64,000 nt of DNA, from contig NZ_AP024745.1 in NCBI RefSeq assembly GCF_019704555.1, positions 4,782,501-4,846,500 on the forward strand. Direction: 5' to 3'. The notes beneath the pieces are model-generated. The model made no database searches. It was not told where the DNA came from and saw only the letters and a list, made by a program, of their open reading frames with translations. This DNA comes from Actinoplanes sp. L3-i22 (GTDB lineage Bacteria > Actinomycetota > Actinomycetes > Mycobacteriales > Micromonosporaceae). The translations under genes were made by a program, and so were the position numbers. Below are positions 57,594-64,000 of this stretch, piece by piece (position 1 is the stretch's first letter; the number at the start of each line of letters is the position of its first letter).

Positions 57594-57616
57594 ACCGACC
57601 AGACCAGGACGGGGGA

Positions 57617-57988
57617 TTACGCCAGCGGGTCGCCGCCGATGGGCGACGGCGTGGTGCGGGTGGGCCGGGGCTGACGTGCCGGGCGCGGCGTGCTCACGGC
57701 CATGGTCGGATCGGCCGTCGTCGCGGAGACACCTACCGGAACGGTCGTGGCGAACGGGTCACGGCCGGACAGGTCGGCGGTGGCGCTGTCGTGGTGGGGG
57801 AGTTTCGCGACGACCGCCTGGCTCCCGGTGGCCAGCAGCGTCTTCGCCTTCTCCTGGGCCTGCCCGACGCCCGGGTGGTTGCCCGCCTTACGCGCGTACG
57901 CGGCGATCTGCTCGAACTTCTCCCGGCCCGCGCGCGTGCCGAGGACATACCCGGCGGCGAATCCGACGGCCAGCTTGAATACCTTCAC
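57617..57988 (-). CDS. Small membrane-associated protein, YtxH-like
   Basis: The 123-residue protein starts with one short hydrophobic segment and a GTRAGREKFEQI motif (LAVGFAAGYVLGTRAGREKF), found in many small actinobacterial proteins that databases label YtxH-like or, wrongly, protoporphyrinogen oxidase. A Pro/Thr-rich tail follows. GTG 57988 has GGGAGCAGACAC upstream. It lies 22 bases downstream of the DUF4235 gene, and the two are probably co-transcribed. A role in the envelope or stress response is likely but unproven. Confidence 0.72.
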   Translation of the reverse strand: MKVFKLAVGFAAGYVLGTRAGREKFEQIAAYARKAGNHPGVGQAQEKAKTLLATGSQAVVAKLPHHDSATADLSGRDPFATTVPVGVSATTADPTMAVSTPRPARQPRPTRTTPSPIGGDPLA

Positions 57989-58010
57989 GTGTCTGCTCCC
58001 GTGCTCGTGG

Positions 58011-58280
58011 TCAGTCGGGCCATTCGCCCGTGGCTTTGTGGACACCGACGGCACCGGTGCGGTCGACGGCCGCCTTGACGATCGCGAAGATCGCTCCCTG
58101 CAGCGCGGCGGCGAGCAGGATCTCGCCCCAGCCGCGGTCCGGGTCGGTGGCGTGCGGCGCGTCGTCGTCGTGCCCGGCGACCTTCCAGATCTGCTTGAAG
58201 ATCAGGCCGGCGGCCAGCCCGGCGCCCGCGCCGAGCAGCAGGCCGACCGGCTTGTACGCGATCTTGACGGCTCTGCTCAC
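58011..58280 (-). CDS. DUF4235 small membrane protein
   Basis: The 89-residue protein has two hydrophobic segments (VGLLLGAGAGLAAGLIFKQI and ILLAAALQGAIFAIVKAAVD) around a polar loop with W-x-x-A-G (IWKVAGHDDDAP), the DUF4235 layout. The family is common in actinobacteria beside YtxH-like proteins and is of unknown function. GTG 58280 follows GGAGGCGGGC. First gene of a two-gene unit. Confidence 0.83.
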   Translation of the reverse strand: MSRAVKIAYKPVGLLLGAGAGLAAGLIFKQIWKVAGHDDDAPHATDPDRGWGEILLAAALQGAIFAIVKAAVDRTGAVGVHKATGEWPD

Positions 58281-58632
58281 GCCCGCCTCCGGGCGGCTAC
58301 CGGCAGGAGCACGCCCGCCGTATTCGTGGTCACAACACTTGCCTGCTTGCTCACGAGTTGCTGGGTGCCCGTCGTTCGAGCAGCTAAAACGCGGAACAAC
58401 GGGGCGAGAACCACGCATGAAATCGGCGGGCGCCGGGCACGCGCGGGTGCATGCGTGCGGAAAGATCGGCCCGTACGCCGAATAAGGTTTTCGAATGTGA
58501 TCGCTGCCCGGACTTCACGACAACGAGGCGGCGCGCAAATGAACAATCAGTGAACGTGGAATGGCTTGTGGTTTACCGGTATCAGTCGACCCTTCCGGAC
58601 GCCGATCGATCGGTCGAGGGAAAGGGACGATC

Positions 58633-60222
58633 GTGGCAGGGGACCGTGGGCTGGGGCAGTGGTGCCGGGACCGGAAGGTCTCGACCAAGGTGCTGATCGT
58701 CGCCGGCGTGGCGATAGCCGGGACGATGGTGACCGGCGCGCTGAGCATCGCCGGTATCGCCGGGCTGCAGAGCAGCCGCAACACCGAGATCGCCGGGGTC
58801 CTGCCGTACGCCACCAACCTCAACACCGCGGCGCTGACCGCCAAGGCGGCCGCCAACGACGAGCGCGGCTACCTGCTCGCCGGCAACGCCGACTTCAGCA
58901 AGGAGGCGCTCGGCCGCCAGGCGAAGGTCGATGCCGCCCTCGACGCCGCCCGCAAGGTCGCCGACTCCGGCGCGTCGGCCGCCCGGGTCGACGCGATCCA
59001 GGCCGCGACCGGCGACTGGTTCACCGCGCTGCAGTCGGAGTTCACCCTCTACGACACCCAGCCCAAGGCCGCGGTCACCCTGGCCATGGGCGGCAACCGC
59101 GACCTGCGCAAGAAGTACGAGACGCTGCTCACGGCGGAGATCGACTACGCCAACACGGCCCTGCTCAAGGGCAAGGGGTTCGACGCGACGGTCACCCGGA
59201 CCCGTACCCAGCTGATCGCCGTGGCCCTGGCGGTGCTGCTGCTCGCGGTCGCCGCCGCGATCGGCGTCGCCCGGCTCATCGTGGGGCCGCTGCGCCGCGT
59301 CGAACGCGTCCTGGACCGGCTGGCCGAGGGCGATCTGTCCGGCGACCCGCAGGTTCGTCAGCGTGACGAGGTCGGGCGGATGGCCGACTCGCTGCGCCGG
59401 GCCGCCACCAACCTGCGGCAGACCATGACCGATCTGACCGCGCACGCCCGGACGCTGGGCGCCGAGGCCGAGACGCTCGCGGCGACCAGCCGGCGCAGCG
59501 CCGGCAGCGCCGGTCAGGGCGCCGCGCAGGCCGCCCTGGTCGCCGAGTCGGCCGCGATCATGTCGTCGAACATCCAGGCGGTCGCGGCCGGGGCCGAACA
59601 GATGGGCGCCTCGATCCGCGAGATCAGCCAGAGCGCCACCCAGGCCGCCCAGGTGGCCGCCCGGGCGGTCGACGTCACCGCGAACACCACGGCCGTGATG
59701 GCCAAACTCGGCGAGTCGTCCACCGAGATCGGCAACGTGATCAAGGCGATCACCGCCATCGCCGAACAGACCAACCTGCTCGCGCTCAACGCCACCATCG
59801 AAGCCGCCCGCGCCGGCGAGACCGGCAAGGGCTTCGCCGTCGTCGCCAGCGAGGTCAAGGACCTCGCCCAGGAGACCGCCCGGGCGACCGAGGACATCGG
59901 CGCGCGGGTCGCCGCGATCCAGGCCGACACCTCCGGCGCGGTCGCCGCGATCGGCGAGATCTCCGGGATCATCGCCCGGATCAACGAGTTCCAGACCACG
60001 ATCGCCTCCGCGGTGGAGGAGCAGAGCGCCACCACCGACGAGATGAGCCGCAGCGTCAGCGAGGCCGCCGGCGCCGGCTCCCGGGTCGCCGGGACGATCA
60101 CGGACGTCGCCGCTTCCGTGCAGGAGACCACCGCCGGCGTCGCGGAGACCGACCGGGCCACGACGCAGCTCGCCGACATGGCCCGGGATCTGCGCCGGCT
60201 CGTCGGCCGATTCACCCTCTGA
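58633..60222 (+). CDS. Methyl-accepting chemotaxis protein
   Basis: The 529-residue receptor has a first membrane helix (~18-40), an extracytoplasmic helical sensor domain (~41-195; 4HB-like with [20 protein letters not shown]), a second membrane helix (~197-220; [20 protein letters not shown]), a HAMP domain ([20 protein letters not shown]) and a cytoplasmic signalling hairpin whose tip reads [20 protein letters not shown], then [23 protein letters not shown] 58633 is chosen because AAGGGA lies 6 bases upstream. It should control flagellar motility (zoospore swimming) through CheA/CheW. The chemotaxis genes are not in this window. Confidence 0.92.
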   Translation: MAGDRGLGQWCRDRKVSTKVLIVAGVAIAGTMVTGALSIAGIAGLQSSRNTEIAGVLPYATNLNTAALTAKAAANDERGYLLAGNADFSKEALGRQAKVDAALDAARKVADSGASAARVDAIQAATGDWFTALQSEFTLYDTQPKAAVTLAMGGNRDLRKKYETLLTAEIDYANTALLKGKGFDATVTRTRTQLIAVALAVLLLAVAAAIGVARLIVGPLRRVERVLDRLAEGDLSGDPQVRQRDEVGRMADSLRRAATNLRQTMTDLTAHARTLGAEAETLAATSRRSAGSAGQGAAQAALVAESAAIMSSNIQAVAAGAEQMGASIREISQSATQAAQVAARAVDVTANTTAVMAKLGESSTEIGNVIKAITAIAEQTNLLALNATIEAARAGETGKGFAVVASEVKDLAQETARATEDIGARVAAIQADTSGAVAAIGEISGIIARINEFQTTIASAVEEQSATTDEMSRSVSEAAGAGSRVAGTITDVAASVQETTAGVAETDRATTQLADMARDLRRLVGRFTL

Positions 60223-60436
60223 CGGCTTTTACCCGAACGGGCGACCGGCGCATCGACGCGAGTGCAAATGCACGTGCATCCGGCCTTGCGGAAGCAAGGT
60301 ATCTCGGACAGGATATTGCACGTCGACACCCGAGATCCGGCGCCGCGGCGAGGTTCGGGTGGAAAGGTCGCGAAGAAGTGCTGTCGTGGCCTCGGCGCAC
60401 GGCTCCTTGGCGGGGGCGTCCGAGCGAGAGGTGACG

Positions 60437-60688
60437 ATGATGGCGATGCCGAATGGTGGTCCGTCCAGTTCCGAACCGGGTGCCGAGGCGGGCGAGGGCT
60501 CGCGCCGGCGCAATCCGTCCTCGGTCCATCGGGACACCGAGATCACCGACGATCTGACGGCCGCATCCGTGCGAGCCAACGCCGTGACCGGCCGATTCGG
60601 CGGCGCCCGGTATGCGCTGACCCGGCCCGACCAGCCCGACGACACCGTTGCTCCGCCGGAGGGCGACGATTCCGAGATCCCCGACTGA
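60437..60688 (+). CDS. Small hypothetical protein
   Basis: The 83-residue protein is hydrophilic and probably disordered: a Gly/Ser/Glu-rich start, then SVHRDTEITDDLTAASVRAN and FGGARYALTRPDQPDDTVAP. ATG 60437 is chosen after GAGAGG. I do not recognise a family. Codon usage is typical for the genome. It is 215 bases after the chemoreceptor gene. Confidence 0.5.
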   Translation: MMAMPNGGPSSSEPGAEAGEGSRRRNPSSVHRDTEITDDLTAASVRANAVTGRFGGARYALTRPDQPDDTVAPPEGDDSEIPD

Positions 60689-60856
60689 TCCGGATGAGGA
60701 CGAGCACGGTTGACCGGGTGCCGTCGGGCTCCGCGCTGTCGAGCCGTGCGACCGACACGGGCCCGCGAGTGATGTCCCGCGTGCTCAGGAGCGCGACTCC
60801 AGGACGGTAGGTGGCCTCGCTGGCGGCTGCGCCGTGGTGCAAGGGCCGAACGTTCG

Positions 60857-61732
60857 TTACGCGATCCCGGGTGTCGTGCCGGCCTGATCGCGGGTCGCGG
60901 CCCAGCTGGCCAGCAGGCGTAGGGCGTCGTCGGCGGCCGAGCCGGCGGCGGCGCTGAGCAGCGTCATGGACAGGCCCGGGTCGGCGTTGAGCTGCATGGT
61001 CTCGAAGTTCAGGTCGAGCCGGCCCACGACCGGGTGGCGGAACTGCTTGATGCCGTTGCGGTGCAGGCGAACGTCGTGGGATGCCCAGCGCATCCGGAAG
61101 TCCGCACTGCGGGTGGACAGCTCGCCGACCAGATCGGTCAGGCCCTTGTCGTAGGGATCCCGGCCGGCTTCGGTGCGCAACATCGCGACGGTGTCGCCGG
61201 CGATCCGGTCCCAGTCGACCCAGAAGTCGCGGGAACGTGGGTTGAGGAACGCGAACCGGGCGTGGTTGGCCGGGCGGGCCGGGTCGTCGAACATGGGCGA
61301 ATAGAGAGCCCGCATGAGCGGGTTGGCGGCGAGTACGTCGACGCGGCCGTTGCTGACGAATGCCGGCACGTCGCTCATCAGGTCGAGGACGCGGGTCACG
61401 CTCGGACGGATCTGCGTTGCGGCCGGTTTCCGGCGTGTCCGGGCGCCGGGGGCGGCGGCGCGGGCCAGGTCGGCCAGGTGCTGCTGCTCGGCCTCGTTGA
61501 GGTGCAGCGCGCGGGCGAGCGCGTCCAGGACGCTGTCGGAGACGCCGGCGAGGTTGCCTCGTTCGAGTTGGGCGTAGTACTCGACGCTGACTCCGGCCAG
61601 GTCGGCGACCTCGCTGCGGCGCAGACCGGGCACCCGCCGGTTGCGGCTGTAGTGCTGCAGTCCGGCCTGTTCCGGGGTGATCTGGGCGCGCCGGGAGCTG
61701 AGGAAGGCTCGAACCTCGTCACGGTTGTCCAC
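60857..61732 (-). CDS. XRE regulator with MmyB-like ligand-binding domain (3 of 3)
   Basis: The 291-residue protein has helix-turn-helix RRVPGLRRSEVADLAGVSVE with YYAQLERGNLAGVSDSVLDA, and an MmyB domain (VTRVLDLMSDVPAFVSNGRV, DVLAANPLMRALYSPMF, FLNPRSRDFWVDWDRIAGDT). GTG 61732 gives the family start VDNRDEVRAFL; the longer frame has no such features. It is divergent from an SDR at 61908 across 175 bases. A GGGTGGG-CTGTCAG-TACACCC site lies 34 bases upstream. Confidence 0.85.
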   Translation of the reverse strand: MDNRDEVRAFLSSRRAQITPEQAGLQHYSRNRRVPGLRRSEVADLAGVSVEYYAQLERGNLAGVSDSVLDALARALHLNEAEQQHLADLARAAAPGARTRRKPAATQIRPSVTRVLDLMSDVPAFVSNGRVDVLAANPLMRALYSPMFDDPARPANHARFAFLNPRSRDFWVDWDRIAGDTVAMLRTEAGRDPYDKGLTDLVGELSTRSADFRMRWASHDVRLHRNGIKQFRHPVVGRLDLNFETMQLNADPGLSMTLLSAAAGSAADDALRLLASWAATRDQAGTTPGIA

Positions 61733-61765
61733 GACTTCCAGGCTAGGTCGCCGGCGCGGACGTAA

Positions 61766-61786
61766 GGGTGGGCTGTCAGTACACCC
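61766..61786. promoter_or_regulatory. Candidate XRE/MmyB operator 3
   Basis: GGGTGGG-CTGTCAG-TACACCC, matching in layout the sites before the other two MmyB-like regulators. On the minus strand it reads GGGTGTA-CTGACAG-CCCACCC. Confidence 0.5.
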
Positions 61787-61907
61787 TCCAGCAGCATCTT
61801 CTCCCGGTTCCCGGGAGAAGGTTCCCTGGAGGCCGTCACCGCTTCCCAGGTTCACCGGCACCGAGAAACCTGGCCGCGTTGCGGGGCTTTTGGCGACGGA
61901 GGACGAC

Positions 61908-62750
61908 ATGACGGACAAGAAGGTTCTGCTCATCACCGGAGCGGGGCGCGGCATGGGGGTGGACATCGCCAAGGAGGCACTCGCCGGCGGATACGCGGTC
62001 GTTGCGACCGGCCGCGATCCGGGCCGGGTCGAGAAGGCGATCGGGGCCGCGGACGACCTGTTCACCGTACGACTCGACGTGACCGACCCGGTCAGCGTCG
62101 AGGCCGCCGTGCAAGCCGCCGCCGACCGGTTCGGCCGGATCGACGTGCTCGTCAACAACGCCGGCAACTTCATCGCCGGATTCTTCGAGGAGATCAGCGC
62201 CGAGAACTTCCGGGCTCAGGTCGAGACGAATCTGTTCGGCCCGCTGAACGTCACCCGCGCGGTTCTGCCGGTGATGCGTGCCCGCCGTTCCGGGCTCGTC
62301 GTTTCGATCTCCTCGGTCGCCGGGTTCCTCGGGATGGAGTTCACCTCGGCGTACGCGGCGGCGAAGTTCGGTCTCGAGGGCTGGATGGAATCGCTGGCGG
62401 CGGAGGTCGAGCCGTTCGGGATCCGCACCATGATCGTCGAGCCGGGCTTCTTCCGGACCGAACTGCTCACCCCGGAGTCGACCAGCTACGCCGAGCCGAG
62501 CATCGACGACTACGCCGAGCGCACCGGGCAGACCGTGGAGGCGTGGAGCGGCATGAACGGACTTCAGGGCGGTGACCCCGCCAAGCTGGCGGCCGCGTTG
62601 ATCAAGCTTGTCGGCTCCGGCGAGCCGCCGGCCCGCTGGGCCGCCGGAGCCGACGCGGTCGGCGCGCTGCAGCAGAAGGCGAAGGTCCTGCTCGACCAGG
62701 CCGACGCACATCGCGAGCTGTCGTCGTCGCTCGCTCACGACGACGCCTGA
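61908..62750 (+). CDS. Short-chain dehydrogenase/reductase (SDR), XRE-linked
   Basis: The 280-residue SDR starts KKVLLITGAGRGMGVDIAKE, with NNAG in VLVNNAGNFIAG, Ser in VSISSVAGFLG and Tyr-x3-Lys in SAYAAAKFGLEGW. It belongs to the same broad group as the SDR at 8528 (GFFEEISAENFRAQVETNLF; EPGFFRTELL). ATG 61908 follows ACGGAGGACGAC. It is probably controlled by the divergent XRE/MmyB-like regulator. Confidence 0.85.
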   Translation: MTDKKVLLITGAGRGMGVDIAKEALAGGYAVVATGRDPGRVEKAIGAADDLFTVRLDVTDPVSVEAAVQAAADRFGRIDVLVNNAGNFIAGFFEEISAENFRAQVETNLFGPLNVTRAVLPVMRARRSGLVVSISSVAGFLGMEFTSAYAAAKFGLEGWMESLAAEVEPFGIRTMIVEPGFFRTELLTPESTSYAEPSIDDYAERTGQTVEAWSGMNGLQGGDPAKLAAALIKLVGSGEPPARWAAGADAVGALQQKAKVLLDQADAHRELSSSLAHDDA

Positions 62751-62824
62751 ATCAGCGGGACGCTCGACAGTGCCCTGACCCGCACCGTTCGGCGGCCATA
62801 CGGGCCGATCATCGCGGCGGGGCG

Positions 62825-64000
62825 CTACTTCTCGTCCGGCGGCTTGGTCGGTAGTTCGATGGTGAAGGTGGTGCCGGGGCCGTCGTGGTCGGTCAGGGTG
62901 ATGGTGCCGCGGTGGCGCTCGATGATGGTGCGGGCGATGACCAGGCCGAGCCCGGTGCCGGGGATGCGCCGGTCCAGGGCGGTCGAGGCGCGGTAGAAGC
63001 GGCGGAACAGCCGGGGGCGTTCGGCGGGCGGGACGCCGATGCCGGTGTCCGCGACGGTCCAGATGATCGTCTGGTCGGTGTCGCCGGTCGTGGCGGCGAC
63101 GGTGATCGTGCCGTTCGCCGGGGTGTACTTGATGGCGTTCGAGAGCAGGTTGTCGGCGACCTGTCGCAGCCGGTTCGGATCGGCGTGCAGCAACAGGCGC
63201 TCCGGCAGCCGTACCGTAATCGTCTGGTTTTTGTCGTTGTCCGGGGTGACGGCCTCGACGGCCTGGCGGATGACGGCGCACAGATCGGTCGGGACGGGAT
63301 CGATGGCCAGGTGCCCGGATTCCAGGCGGGCCAGGTCGAGCAGATCCTCGGCCATGATCGACAGTCGTTCGGCGTTGCGGGTGATCAGCCGCAGGTAGTG
63401 CCGCTGCTCGTCGCGGGTCAGGTCGTCCAGGTCGTCGGCGAGCAGACCGGCGGTGCCGGTGATCGCCGCGAGCGGGTTGCGCAGCTCGTGGGTGACCATG
63501 GCCAGGAACTCGTCCTTGGTGCGGGCGAGCTCGATGGTCAGTTCCTCGGCGCGGCGTCGTTCGACATACTGCCCGATCTGGGCGGCGAGGCCGCTGAGCA
63601 GGCCGAGCAGAACGTCCTCGGGGTCCTCGACCCGGTCGCCGTAGACGCACAGGGCGCCGAGCACGTGCTGCCCGGTGGACAGCGGCACGCCGACGGCCAC
63701 GCGCAGGCCGATGCGCGCGGCGGCGCGGCTGCGCACCGAGCCGGTGTCGGTGCCCAGGTCGGGGATCCAGTGTGCGGCGCCGTCGGCGCAGACCCGGCCG
63801 GGCAGCGCGACGCCGATCTCCAGCACGTCGACGTCGAAACTGTGCAGCCGGCGGCCGGGCTCGACGTGCCGGGCGGCGCAGGTCAGCAGCTGCCGGGCCT
63901 CGTCGACGACCCACATCTCGGTGACCGGCCACCCCATCTTCACACCGAGCGCCTCGACCACCCGGGCCGCGGCGGCGGTGCTCGAGTCGGCTTCGGCCAG
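62825..64000 (-). CDS. GAF-domain sensor histidine kinase, 5' end outside window
   Basis: At least 391 residues are visible; the frame is open to the window edge. A GAF domain (~10-155; IGLRVAVGVPLSTGQHVLGA) is followed by HisKA with the phospho-acceptor His in FLAMVTHELRNPLAAITGTA and an ATPase domain (N box DNLLSNAIKYTPAN, G1 DTGIGVPPAE, G2 GTGLGLVIARTI). It should autophosphorylate and pass phosphate to an unseen response regulator. No membrane segment is seen in this part. More domains, perhaps PAS or GAF, may lie upstream. Confidence 0.9.
   Translation of the reverse strand: MAEADSSTAAAARVVEALGVKMGWPVTEMWVVDEARQLLTCAARHVEPGRRLHSFDVDVLEIGVALPGRVCADGAAHWIPDLGTDTGSVRSRAAARIGLRVAVGVPLSTGQHVLGALCVYGDRVEDPEDVLLGLLSGLAAQIGQYVERRRAEELTIELARTKDEFLAMVTHELRNPLAAITGTAGLLADDLDDLTRDEQRHYLRLITRNAERLSIMAEDLLDLARLESGHLAIDPVPTDLCAVIRQAVEAVTPDNDKNQTITVRLPERLLLHADPNRLRQVADNLLSNAIKYTPANGTITVAATTGDTDQTIIWTVADTGIGVPPAERPRLFRRFYRASTALDRRIPGTGLGLVIARTIIERHRGTITLTDHDGPGTTFTIELPTKPPDEK

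Noticed and set aside
58477..58485. GCCGAATAA, resembling a motility sigma factor -10 element before the chemoreceptor
   Set aside because: No matching -35 element at the right distance was found and it lies 148 bases from the start codon.
61836..63932. 698-residue minus-strand open frame
   Set aside because: Arg/Pro-rich shadow lying over the SDR and in the wrong frame of the histidine kinase.
1..64000. tRNA, rRNA, CRISPR arrays, prophage genes, complete transposons, replication origin
   Set aside because: Looked for in the sequence and not seen; only an IS630-type fragment and a recombinase tail were found.

Overview
The window is high-GC DNA (by eye around 70%) with strong third-position G/C bias, SARP-free but rich in TetR, XRE/MmyB-like, GntR, LysR and HxlR regulators. 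It carries a methyl-accepting chemotaxis protein, c-di-GMP cyclases, a type VII (ESX-like) substrate operon, DUF1707, DUF4235, DUF4240 and DUF6301 proteins and a likely CebR box. This points to a filamentous actinomycete, most likely Micromonosporaceae (Actinoplanes-like). No rRNA, tRNA, CRISPR array or prophage was seen. The first and last genes run off the window.

Layout. 1-3.1 kb: end of a sugar ABC importer (permease), L-fuconate dehydratase and a GntR/FadR regulator, i.e. sugar-acid catabolism. 3.1-7.7 kb: a TetR/SDR pair with a triple operator, an NAD(P)-binding protein, a membrane PAS protein and a chemoreceptor tail remnant. 7.7-14.3 kb: a catabolic cluster (two SDRs, ketopantoate-reductase-like protein, MDR alcohol dehydrogenase, phosphotriesterase-like lactonase, alpha/beta hydrolase, TetR) tied together by four copies of the palindrome CGTACA-N4-TGTACG. 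14.3-16.5 kb: a small acidic protein and PhoD. 16.5-19.6 kb: a lower-GC island bounded by inverted IS-like arms, holding a four-gene type VII secretion substrate operon and a broken IS630-type transposase.

19.6-25.2 kb: an HxlR-centred group (SDR, HxlR, cAMP-binding-domain/thioredoxin-reductase-like flavoprotein, two hydrolases, enoyl-CoA hydratase) sharing TTG-N7-CAAC sites. 25.2-33.7 kb: peroxidase tail remnant, ECF41 sigma factor with a separate SnoaL-like protein, two TetR/SDR modules, an XRE/SDR module and a divergent threonine-dehydratase/LysR pair. 33.8-37.3 kb: lspA with a probable CTG start, a VapBC-like toxin-antitoxin pair, a resolvase remnant, a DprA-like gene without a normal start and DUF4240. 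37.5-51.4 kb: two diguanylate cyclases, NmrA-like protein, secreted vWA protein, a patch of gene remnants (LuxR, polyketide-synthase-like, transporter-like), more SDRs and a hydrolase, a thioester-domain surface protein with a sortase-E-type signal, and a GH5 glycanase. 51.6-55.8 kb: phosphoketolase, HAD phosphatase and transglutaminase-like protein in one operon. 55.8-64 kb: two more XRE/SDR modules, small envelope proteins, a chemoreceptor and a histidine kinase.

The recurring theme is the oxidoreductase of the SDR family sitting beside its own regulator: at least seven such modules, each with a different palindromic operator. Together they look like a set of independently inducible catabolic or detoxification switches. 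The most unusual parts are the two multi-promoter regulons, the IS-bounded type VII island, the DprA-like gene and the gene-remnant patches.
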